Below, one piece after another: positions 12,455 through 22,573 of a stretch of 64,000 nucleotides of DNA (positions are counted from its first letter, which is position 1; each line of letters starts with the position of its first letter). The stretch spans positions 15,476,282 through 15,540,281 of the forward strand of contig NC_065535.1 in the NCBI RefSeq assembly GCF_932294415.1. The letters run 5' to 3'. The position numbers were made by a program, and so were the translations under genes. Origin of the DNA: Quercus robur. Lineage: Eukaryota > Streptophyta > Magnoliopsida > Fagales > Fagaceae. Under the pieces are notes generated by a model that saw nothing but the letters and a program-made list of their open reading frames with translations, was not told the origin of the DNA and did not search any database.

Positions 12455-15400
12455 ATTATTTAAGCTGGAACTTCCGGGGGCTTGGGAACCACCGGCGAGT
12501 TCGCGAGCTTTCAGAATTGGTGAAAGCTAAAGGTCCTAAGATAGTTTTTCTCATGGAAACGAAGAAGAAGAAGTCGTACCTTGAAAGGCTTCGGTGCCGC
12601 CTGAAGTTTGACAACCTGTTTATTGTGCCGCGTAGAAACTTGAGTGGCGGTCTAGCTTTGCTTTGGATGAACGATGTTAATCTGCATGTTCGCACTTTTT
12701 CTCCTCGGCATATCGACGCAGTTGTGAACCCAGGAATTGATGACGCTTGGCGCTTCACGGGGTTTTACGGAGCTCCCGAAGTGGCCAACCGGGAAGATTC
12801 TTGGTTAGTTCTTCGTCACCTTAGCTCTCAATTTATTTTACCTTGGGTTTGCATTGGGGATTTTAATGAAATCACAAAACTTAGTGAAAAACTGGGTGGG
12901 GCTATTCGGTCTGAATTTCAAATGCAAAATTTTAGGGATTGTTTGGATGTGTATGGTTTGAAGGACCTGGGTTACTCTGGTTTACCGTATACATGGTGTA
13001 ACAGAAGGTTTGGGGGTCAAGTGGTTTGGGTCAGACTGGATAGAGCATTTGCGACCTCGGATTGGTTGTTAAAATTCCCAACGGCCCGCCTCCATCATTT
13101 ATCGGCTTCATCCTCTAACCATAAACCTATCTGGCTTTGTCTAGATAATATTCGAAATCATTTTTTTAGACCCGGGAAGCCTTTCCGGTTCAAGGCTATG
13201 TGGCTCAAGGATGTGAGATGCGAAGGAGTTGTTCATTCGGCTTGGGAGGAGGTTGTTCAGGGGGACTTGATGGGGAAAGTCATCAAGAAGGTCGAAAATT
13301 GTCAAGCTCAGTTACAGTTATGGGACAAAAATGTGTTTGGCAATGTTCGTCGAATTTTAGCTCGGAAAAAAATTGAGTTAGTTGAGGCTGAAGCTGACTC
13401 CATGGCTGGTAGAGGAAACTCTAGATTACAAGGGCTCTCTGATGAAATTAAGAAGCTCATGGACCTGGAGGAGGGTATGTGGAATCAACGATCCAAGGTT
13501 GATTAGTTGAAGTATGGGGATATGAATACGAAATATTTTCACTGCCGTGCAACAGAAAGAAACAAAAGAAATCTTATAGCAGGTCTTGAAAATGAGTTTG
13601 GAGAATGGGTTGAAGACGAGAAGTGTATTGGGGATATTCTGAATTCTTATTTTTCCTCCCTGTTTACATCGGCAAATCCCAATGTCTTTGAACCAGTTCT
13701 AGAGGGGGTGGAAACAAGGTTCTCGAACTCCATGAACGAGGAGTTGCTCAAACCTTTTGTAGCAGAGGAAGTCAGGGTGGCGTTGAGTTAGATGGATGCA
13801 GATACGGCCCCAGGCCCCGACGGTCTCCCTCCTCTCTTTTATAAGCAATTTTGGGATAAGGTGGGAGGGGAAGTCACAGGGGCAGTCCTATTCGCCCTAA
13901 ATTCTGGTTCTTTTCCTAAGTCCATAAATCATACCTATATAACTCTTATTCCAAAAATTCAGAGTCCTAGGAAGGTTACCGATTTTCGGCCCATTAGCTT
14001 GAGCAATGTGCTGTACAAGCTTATTGCAAAGGTGCTGGCAAATCGCCTGAAACCCCTGCTGCCCCAACTTATTTCTGAAACTCAAAGCGCCTTCATGTCA
14101 GAGAGACTTATTACGGACAATATTTTGGTTGCTCATGAAACTCTCCACTACTTGAAGTTAAAAAGGTCTGGTAAAATGGGCTACATGGCACTGAAATTAG
14201 ACATGCGAAAAGCATACGACCGAGTTGAATGGAAGTTTCTTGAACAGATCATGGAAAAAATGGGTTTCGCCTCGAAATGGATCAACCTTGTTTCTGCTTG
14301 TACCCGTTCAGTGTCTTTCTTTATTATGTTGAATGGGCAACCCCATGGTCTTATCCATCCTACCAGAGGCCTTCGCCAGGGCGACCCCTTGTCTCCTTAC
14401 TTATTCTTACTGGTTACTGAAGGTCTCCATGCTCTTTTCAGTAAGGCTGAAGCTAAAGGCGATATTAGTGGCGTCTCCCTCTGCCCAGCGGGTCCTCGGA
14501 TTTCTCATTTGTTGTTCGCTGATGACAGCTTAGTCTTTTGCAGAGCTACTGTCCCTGAGTGTGTTAAACTCCAATCTATCCTGTATAATTATGAAGAGGC
14601 ATCGGGTCAAAGTATTAATAGGGGTAAAACAAATATTTTTTTCAGCTCTAATACTTCGCACCAAACTCGGGTAGCTATCATGAGCTTCTTGGGGATTTCG
14701 TCTACCCAAAGCTTCGAACAATATTTGGGCCTCCCTTCTTTGATCGGTCAGGAGAAGAAGAAGTCCTTTAGTGTAATTAAAGAAAGAATCTGGAAGAAGT
14801 TAAAGGGATGGAAAGAAAAATTATTATCACAAGCGGGGCGGGAAATTCTTATAAAAGCTGTAGTGCAGGCTATTCCGACATACACTATGTCTTGCTTCAA
14901 GCTCCCAAAAGGCTTGATAAAGGAAATTGAGGTGCTGATAAGGAAGTTCTGGTGGGGCTATAGAGGGGAGCAAAAGAAAATCCATTGGTTGAGCTGGGAA
15001 AAACTTTGTCTCCCTAAGGGAGAGGGTGGAATGGGGTTTAGGGAGCTAAGCAAGTTCAATGATTCCCTTTTGGCTAAACAGGTCTGGAGGTTAAATTCCC
15101 ATACTGATTCTCTCTTTTATAAAGTGTTTAAAGCTAAGTTTTTCCCCGATTGCTCCATCATGGAATGTGTTAATTCAAATAAGGGATCTTTTGCTTGGAA
15201 GAGCTTGTTGCAAGCTAGACACGTGTTAGGCTTGGGCATGATTTGGAGGGTTGGTAACGGCGAGTCTATAGTAATCAGACGCGATATGTGGCTGCCTAGA
15301 ACTTTTGCCCCAAAGGTGGTTTCTCCGGCCTCTGTTCTGCCCCCAGATTCACGGGTCTGTGACCTTATAGACCAAGCATCTCATACATGGAAGAAGGGGC

Positions 15401-16557
15401 TGATTGCCCGGGAGTTTCTATCACACGAAGCATGTCTGATTGTTGGCCTGCCTTTAAGCCTTCAAGCTACCCCGAACAGGCAAGTCTGGTTGCCTTCAGC
15501 TAATGGTGAATTCTCAACCCGATCTGCCTATCAACTCCTAGCCACCTCTGGCCGGGCTGCCAATCCATCAACCTCGTCTAACAGTCATGGAAAATCCTTG
15601 TGGAAGGGTATTTGGAATATCCAGGCCCCTCAAAAGGTGAAACATTTACTATGGAGGGCAGCAAATGAATCTATTCCCACTATGCTCAATTTGTGGAAGA
15701 GGAGGGTGGTTAATGTAGCTTGCTGTCCAATGTGTAAGGCAGATCCTGAAGACACAATCCATGCCCTGTGGGGCTGTAGTTCTCTCTCAGCAATTTGGTA
15801 TCCTCTTGAAGAGCTGAAGAAGATAGTAAGGCTTAAATTTGGCGTGTTCTCTGATTTGTTGGAAGTGGTGTTCAGTAGGCAAAGTTGTGTTGATGTGGAG
15901 GTGTTGGCCATGATGTTTTGGTTAATATGGAATAATAGAAATGCTAAAAGATGTGGTGGGGAAATTATAGATAATCACTTGATAAGGTCTAAGGCAGAAA
16001 GTTTGATCGCTGAATTCAGGTCAGCCCAAGTTACTCTCAGAAAGCCATCTGTTGCTGCAACTCGTGCTGTAAGGTGGATTCCACCTGAACCTCCATCATA
16101 TAAGATCAACTTCGACGGGGCAGTCTTTAAGGAGCTGTGTAGTGCTGGTCTGGGTGTCATGGTGCGTGATTTTTCTGGCCATGTCATTGGTGCTCTAGCT
16201 GAAAAGATTCCACTCCCTAATGCAGTAGCAACGGTGGAGGCTTTAGCATGTAGAAGAGCTATGTTTTTTGCCAAGGAGCTTGGCCTCTTTGATTGTGTAT
16301 TTGAGGGAGATGCCGAAGTCATAGTTAAGGCCATCCAGAGGGAAGATTCATCGCACCCAGAATACGGCCAAGTCCTTAGTGATGTTTTATTCCTAGCCGC
16401 TGACTTTTGTGTATGCACTTTTTCTCATGTAAAACGAGCAGGTAACTCAGTTGCCCACTTTCTTGCTAGACAGTGTATGTCTGGTGATGAGCTACAGGTA
16501 TGGTCTGATTCCATTCCTGAGGATATAGCTCCTCTTGTTGCGCGTGAAGCGTTGTAA
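12451..16557 (+). pseudogene. LINE-1a ORF2 (endonuclease, reverse transcriptase, RNase H)
   Basis: 1,368 codons in one frame with two in-frame TAG stops, at 13504-13506 and 13789-13791. The AP endonuclease domain fills about residues 1-225, with WNFRGLG at the start, the Glu of LMETK near residue 34, GDFNE near 136 and SSSNHKPI near 222. That last motif is usually SDH, so the catalytic Asp reads Asn here. The reverse transcriptase spans about residues 450-720, with GPDGLPPLFYKQFW, LKLDMRKAYDRVEW, GLRQGDPLSPYLF and the FADD active site (near 689). A zinc-binding zf-RVT region (CCPMCK...HALWGC) lies near 1085-1115. RNase H spans about residues 1210-1345: INFDGA, VEALACRRA, EGDAE and RAGNSVAHFLAR. 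Poly(A) follows within about 55 bp of the stop. Confidence 0.95.
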
Positions 16558-16590
16558 TTTGTTTTCTTTTCTTCTTCAATATATTTCCTT

Positions 16591-16602
16591 GACCTTCGGG
16601 TC
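16591..16602 (+). other. 3'-end UUCG hairpin of LINE-1a
   Basis: GACCTTCGGGTC, a perfect 4-bp stem closed by a UUCG tetraloop, ends 9 bases before the poly(A) tail. Plant L1 elements are known to share a 3'-terminal stem-loop thought to be recognised by the reverse transcriptase. This fits that role, which I infer. Confidence 0.6.
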
Positions 16603-16632
16603 TGGTTTCTCAAAAAAAAAAAAAAAAAAAAA

Positions 16633-16648
16633 AACGTTCTAATTCCTG
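16633..16648. repeat. 3' target-site duplication of LINE-1a
   Basis: AACGTTCTAATTCCTG, identical to 10592-10607. Confidence 0.95.
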
Positions 16649-16936
16649 GCAGGCTTATGCAGGTCATTACTTCTTATGGCGAGCATATACATACAAATTC
16701 TCTGAAAATATGTTGTACTTGCCTGGCTTATAAATTAACATTCAACAAGAAATGGGAAATCCTTTTTATTAACAATCTCAATAACGGTGAACCCTGTTTA
16801 TCATGATCACATTGAGCAGACAACAAAAACCCCACCATCCATTCTTCCCATTGATCTCCCCCAAGTAATCCTATTAGAAAAAAGAAGCTATAAGCACATT
16901 CAGCAATACATTTAATTTTATAAAGAAGAGGAAAAC

Positions 16937-17281
16937 TTAAAGCAGTTTGACACCGGCTTCCGTCAAAGAATCAATGACAGCTTTGACCTTCCCATGATAT
17001 CTCTGTTCTCTTTTTAAGTGGACAGCAACAGCTGGGATGTTTTTAAGCAGTAGGCGCTCCCCCAATATTTTTCCAATCTTTGCAGCAGCAGCCACATCCC
17101 GGGTAGTTTCCAAGCTTGGCCTCAAGGCCTTCTCCTGTGAGCTTGCAGCAGAGGCAACGGTGGCAGTTGGTGAATGTATCACCTGGGCACTCACGTACTT
17201 GTTTGTAAAGTGCATCTTCAGGACATAAGGCTTAAGATACTGTGTAATTCTTGGAGGCCTAACAGGTGGAGGAATAACCAT
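16937..17281 (-). CDS. Ribosomal protein L18/L5e (uL18) family, small organellar-type protein
   Basis: Intronless coding region of 114 aa: MVIPPPVRPPRITQYLKPYV... to ...VIDSLTEAGVKLL. The central block HFTNKYVSAQVIHSPTATVA, the segment TRDVAAAAKIGKILGERLL, and the end KVKAVIDSLTEAGVKLL match the uL18 fold, where the protein binds 5S rRNA. I recognise it as the family of about 114-117 aa plant proteins annotated 'ribosomal L18p/L5e family' (Arabidopsis At5g27820/At1g08845 type), probably in the mitochondrial ribosome. No presequence is evident. Just upstream of the ATG the minus strand reads GTGAAACAG|AATGG, a plausible 3' splice site, so a 5'-UTR intron is likely, though its first exon was not placed. 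The gene lies about 290 bp downstream of the LINE target site, tail to tail. Confidence 0.88.
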   Translation of the reverse strand: MVIPPPVRPPRITQYLKPYVLKMHFTNKYVSAQVIHSPTATVASAASSQEKALRPSLETTRDVAAAAKIGKILGERLLLKNIPAVAVHLKREQRYHGKVKAVIDSLTEAGVKLL

Positions 17282-19367
17282 TCTGTTTCACACATAAATC
17301 ATAAGTTGAATCATAATATAGAACTGAGAACTTTTAATTACCTCAATTGCATACTCAAGAACATTATATAGATCCTTTAAAAAATGAACATCTATGGATA
17401 AAATATCACAAATGATTTGTTTTCCCTTGTGCTGGAATATATTACAACCAATAACTTGACTAGAAAATGATCAGAAAGCCAAAGAAGAATAACTTAAATC
17501 AAGATAATAATAATTTAAAAAAAAAAAAGGTTACATCATCCAATTATATGACCAACCCAACTTACACGAAGTCAATGATCAACTGCTTTCCAGATTTAAA
17601 CCAAATAAATGGGAAAACATCTGAATTTTATATGGGAAGTGGTTTATAGGCCCCTTAGACACTGCACTCTAGGTAACTGAGCCTAATATCACTGGCTTGA
17701 GGTGGGGTATCAACATGATCTTAAAATGCCTCCTTATTCAGTGGAGAAACAAATGATTTCAGACCTAAGGAAACCATGATATTATATTCAGATACACTAC
17801 TTCAATTTTCCTTCCTATTTTAAGTTTTATGAATTGTCTCTTCAATTTTGGACTAAAATGCTGATAAGACTGTCTTTCCCTTTCTGTTGAACAGAACACC
17901 AGACATGGAAGCTTTTACATCTACTACACCCATATTAAAGAGGGAACCTCCAGTGAAGAAAGGAAAACAATTTTAAGTAAAACTCAAATGATGAACAAGA
18001 GAAGCCTATTGAGCTCTAAACTTACACGCACAAACTCTCCCCATCCGATATAATTGTTAAGAAGAGAAGGAAAATAAAAATAAGTACACTACATTGCCTT
18101 ATAGGCATTATATCTAGATAAGAGATTGCATGCTATATATTCTAAAGAACTTCACCTTATAGGCAAAACCTTCTCACCAAACCACATGCCAAATTCAATG
18201 CAATGTTCAAACCCTTACACAATAATACTTCTACCCATATGCTTTTCTGTTACCACAATTCTCTTGAAGCAATCAAATAAAAATGCTTACTGCTACTGCA
18301 AAAGATAAATGAACAACTGTTCCTGCCAATTTTACCAACATATTGTGAAACATGAAACATCAAGCATGATTTTTTTATTTATTTTAAGAATCAAACAGTG
18401 AAATTTGAATGTGAGATCTTCTGACTTCATATCTCCAAAGTCCATAATCAAGAACATTATACGAAGAACTGCCTTTTCCTCTTAAATTTAAAAAATTCCC
18501 AAAGTATCAGTCTAATATAAATGCTAACATCTTCATCTTTTCTTCATTTCTCACCAAACCCATACTATTTTTAACAACCAAACATCAATAATAACCTCAG
18601 ACTAACCCAAAGCTCTAAATTTTTTACCCTTTCTAAATATCATTTCCTATTTATAGTGTATAACAAAAGGGTATATCTAATTCACAAAAAAAAAAAGAAA
18701 AAAGAAAAAAAGAAAAGTTATTTCATACAGTCAATTGGCCAAAAACAAAAAGTTTGAAAAACAAGATCTTTTAATCATCGCACATCAAGAAGACAAATTA
18801 AGGAAATGAATGTGCACAACCAGGGTTTTTTTTTTTTGAAGCTAATTAAAGATGGTGAGGATCCTAGTCCATGGAAGACCATGCCTAGGTGCAACCATAG
18901 CAGCAGCTTTCTGCTGATGACCAATGCCTAAGGGGCCGAAACAAGTGAGAAACTAATTGAGATGGGTTCAATTACAGCTTAACTTAAGTCCTAATGGGGT
19001 CCAAGTAACATCAGATAATACCCTTTCTTGGGTTACTGTGAGTTTAAGAGATTATATCTATTGGATCCTATACTTCCTGTCATCAAAATTTTGAACCCTT
19101 TTCCCTACATTATCTCCAAACCAAAAGGACAAGAGAGAATATTGAAATGGAGTATATCACAGAAAGTATATTAAATGCTAATTCTTTGTTGGTTGAGATT
19201 CAATACCCAAATCTCAGCAGTATGATTTCTCAATATTTTTTTTTTTAACTTTTTAATAATTCTTGTTGGGTTGCCACAAAGAACAAGCCCCCACATAATT
19301 CAACCAGTACCAAAAACATAAGCTTTGCTCAAAAATGTTTTCTAAACTTAAATTTCCACCAACTGAT
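17282..19367. other. Upstream region of the uL18-like gene, no coding sequence seen
   Basis: Probably contains the 5'-UTR intron and promoter of the uL18-like gene on the minus strand, but no exon could be fixed. The rest is A/T-rich with several poly(A)/poly(T) runs. No domain-bearing frame was seen. Confidence 0.5.
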
Positions 19368-19470
19368 CAGGGCCGGCCCTTCCCTTAGGCGAGTTAGGCA
19401 ATTGCCTAAGGCCCCCAAGTGGAAGGGGGCCCCAAAATTTTAGAAAAGAACCAACCGGGTAGTAGAGGAA

Positions 19471-19501
<31 letters not shown>

Positions 19502-20416
19502 TATTTAGTTTCAAATGAATTACAAAAATAATCTGCCACATCCTTTTAACCAAAAAAAACAAAAAATTTGGTAAATCCTATTAAACATTGGTTCTAAACA
19601 AAATCATTGACCAAAAATCAACCAGATAAACTACAAATCCGATCTAAGAGATTAACCACAAAACAATCACAAATCAAAACAAATAAATCCACTCAAAACC
19701 CTAAAAATTTTACCTTTCTCTCTAGTCTCTGCTCTCCGCCTCTCTCTAGTCTCCAGTCTCCACTGTTCAGTCTCCAGCTGAACCACCTCAGCCTCTCTCT
19801 GATTCTCTGCTCTCCGCCTCTCTCAAGTCTCAACTGCTCACCTCACCTCAGGAATCAGGTATAAAATTATACATATTTGGGCACAGGGCACTGCATTTTA
19901 TTTGTTAAGAACTTAAGATAACTTTGTTTGTTTGGGCCCTCCCTGCCTGGTTTTGTAACTTTGTTTATCACTTATCAGTTTATCATTATGGCTGCCTGGA
20001 CCCTCCCTGGACTGGGCGTTAAGTTTGGGCCTTCAAGGTTTTTTTTTTTTTAAATTTTTTTGTTATTTTTTTATATTATTATTATTTTTTAAAGTCTGCA
20101 TTTTTTTTTTTTTTAGTTATAGATAGGATTTGTTTTTTGTTTGTTTGTTTGTTTTTTTTTTTAAATTTTTTTTTTTGGGTGGGTGGGCCTTATTAATAAG
20201 TCTTGTGTCAGTGTTATGGCTGTGCTTAAATTTTTGTTATGCTTGTGCTTATTTTTTTTTTTCAATTTATGTAGCTTGAGATTGCTAAAAACTTGTTATT
20301 GTTCAGTGAAATTACAACAATACTTTTTATATAAATCAAGTTCTATTTCTCATTTGCTCTACACTTAAAAGTTATTTTTTTATTTTAGTCTTTATAAATA
20401 TATTGTTTGATTAGAA

Positions 20417-20708
20417 ATGTCTATTAGAAAATATATATTTGGATATGAAAAACTTAAAAAAAGAAGAAAAATTAATTGAGTCTCAAAAAGGATCAATGGA
20501 TAAATTTGTTATTAATAATAAACAAAATATAACACAAAATTTAGATGAAAATATCACAAATGAGCAAAAAATTCACCAAAATAATTTAGAAGAAGATGAT
20601 ATTCAATTTTGCAATACAACAAATCTTGATAATGAACTTCAAAATAATTTAGAAGAAAATGAAAATAATTATGAAAAATATAATATAAAAATATTAAATA
20701 AACATTAA
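20417..20708 (+). pseudogene. hAT transposase N-terminal remnant (TTF/ZMYM1-like)
   Basis: The start ATGTCTATTAGAAAATAT (MSIRKYIFGYEKLKKRRK) and then, after a one-base frame change, LIESQKGSMDKFVINNKQN match the opening of plant TTF-type zinc-finger hAT transposases (KRKK...ESQKGSIDKF). A long Asn/Glu-rich acidic stretch follows to the stop at 20708. The zinc finger, catalytic core and dimerisation domain are missing. Confidence 0.65.
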
Positions 20709-20784
20709 TTTAATTAACATATAAGTATAAAAAAAATGCCCAATTTTTAGTTCTCACCTTAGGACCCAAAATGTCTAGGGCTAC

Positions 20785-21580
20785 CCTTATTTCCCTCTCA
20801 TCCTCTCTCTGCCTCAACCCACGTCACACCGTGCTCCATGGCTGATCACCAAGCTCTCCTTCTAAACCTCCATGGCTGGAGCTTTTTAAGCTTATCACCT
20901 CTAATCATGCATCACTACTGAAACCCAGCCAAAATCAAATCACGACCACCACCACGGTCAAAATCCAGCCAAAATCAAATCGCAACAAAAACCCAGAAGC
21001 CCACCAAATTACAAATCAAATCACACCTACCGAAATCAAAACACAAAAACAACCAAAATCACAAAATGAAAACACTGAAAGTGAACCCACCATTAAAAAA
21101 ACATATATTGATTTTGTTATTATATTTTAGAAGAAGAATCATCTTGTTGAACTAATTTTAGATCCAAATTAATCAAACAAATAAATAAATAAACAAAAAT
21201 CACACACCATAATCTGGTGAAGTCTCGTGAGCCACAATTTCACCTAAATGGATCGTCTGAGTTGAGAGGAAGAGATTTTCATAGTTTTTTACTCAGCAGC
21301 ACAATCTTCGATTTCCTTTCTTGACGTGGCTTTCGCTCGCTCCTCTCCTGTCAGCCTAGACGACGTATAAAGAGAAATAAAAGGAAGAAGAACAAAGCAC
21401 CGCATAAAAAAGAAGAAAAGAAAAATACTGAGAGAAGAAAGACGAACTGAGATCAGGTACACTGTCGCAGGTATTTTTTTATACATTTTTTACTCTTTTT
21501 TTTTAAAAAACTTTTTAACTCTCCTTTAATATATTTTATTTAATGGTTGAGATTGAAAGTTGTTTTTTCAACTTTTAATC
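20785..21580. other. Non-coding interior of the hAT element
   Basis: C/A-rich sequence (repeated 'ccaaaatcaaatc' words), then plain A/T-rich sequence. No coding content was recognised. It may be a captured host promoter or 5' UTR, but nothing in it could be identified. Confidence 0.35.
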
Positions 21581-21639
21581 TCAGCCATTAATTATAATTG
21601 CATCAGGGTATTGCACCTGAATCTGAAAAAGACAAAGAG

Positions 21640-22530
21640 ATCTACAAATACACATACACATACATAAGCATGCATAAACACATACACATACACATAAACA
21701 TACATAAATATAAGCACGCATAAACACATACACATACACATACATAAGCACACATACACACACATACATAAACATACACATACACATATACATACACATA
21801 CAAATACACATAAACATATACACACATACACATAAATATACATATACATAAACATAAACACACATACACAAAAACACGTATAAACTCAAATAAACGTAAA
21901 TATACACACACATAAACTTAAATATAAACATAAACACACATAAAGGCTCGATTTAGCACACTAAAGTAACTAACGAAATTGTTTGAGGATTGGTGTTAAT
22001 TTGCAATTTTTTCTAGTCTATATGAAGGTTTATTTTTTTTTAGTCTGTATGTGTGTTTATGTCTATGTATGTTTATGTTTATGTGTGTGTGTGTTTATGT
22101 GTATGTGTGTTTATATTTGTTTGTTTTTGTTTATGTTTGTTTATGCGTGTTTATGTGTATGTGTGTTTATATTTGTTTGTTTTTGTGTATGTTTGTTTGT
22201 GTTTGTGTTTGTGTTCATGTATGTTTATGTAAATATGTGTTTATGTTTATATTTATGTTTATAAATATAAATATATATAAACATACACAGATACATAAAC
22301 ATACACACGTACATAAACATACACACGTACATACACACTCATACACATACACATACATAAACATACACACATATATAAACATACATAAATATAAATGAAT
22401 ATAAACATAAACACACATACACATAAATATAAACATAAACATACACATACACACACATAAACATACACATACACACTCATACACATACACATACACATAC
22501 ACAAATACACATACACATACACATATATTT
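21640..22530. repeat. CATA / TATG microsatellite forming a large imperfect inverted repeat
   Basis: About 21640-21950 is a (CATACA)-type array on the + strand, 22050-22265 is its complement (TGTTTATG/TGTATG), and 22265-22530 is CATA-type again. The arms can pair into a long hairpin. Apparent proteins made of Met, Tyr, Val and Cys in these frames are artefacts of the repeat. Confidence 0.9.
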
Positions 22531-22573
22531 CTAATTCTCGCCTTAGGCCCTAAAATGTCTAGGACCGCCCCTG

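Larger units (their letters stand above)
10608..16632 (+). mobile_element. Full-length plant L1-type LINE (LINE-1a), nearly intact
   Basis: About 6.0 kb between perfect 16-bp target-site duplications (10592-10607 and 16633-16648). Layout: a 5' UTR of about 250 bp; ORF1 (10859-12454) with a DUF4283 domain and CCHC zinc knuckle; ORF2 (12451-16557) with AP endonuclease, reverse transcriptase, a zinc-binding RVT region and RNase H; a short 3' UTR with a GACC-TTCG-GGTC hairpin; and a poly(A) tail of about 20 A. RNase H at the ORF2 C terminus is typical of plant L1 lineages. Only three in-frame stops interrupt the two ORFs, and no frameshift was seen, so the copy is young. It lies between the PPR and uL18-like genes and interrupts neither. 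Confidence 0.96.
19368..22573. mobile_element. Degraded hAT transposon with 8-bp target-site duplication
   Basis: The left end reads CAGGGCCGGCCCTTCCC and the right end, read inverted, CAGGGGCGGTCCTAGAC. The 8-bp sequence CAACTGAT flanks both ends (19360-19367 and 22574-22581), as expected of hAT elements. Inside is a transposase N-terminal remnant (20417-20708), a terminus-like motif near 20750-20780 (CCTTAGGACCCAAAATGTCTAGG) that repeats the sequence near the real right end, and a large CATA/TATG microsatellite. The element may therefore be a composite of two related copies. It cannot move by itself: no catalytic domain remains. Confidence 0.85.

Noticed and set aside
15630-16667. Minus-strand frames within LINE-1a
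   Set aside because: Antisense shadows of ORF2 RNase H and zinc-binding regions.
21581-22522. Long open frames made of Met, Tyr, Val, Cys and Leu on both strands
   Set aside because: They are translations of the CATA/TATG microsatellite in every frame and have no start context or domain.
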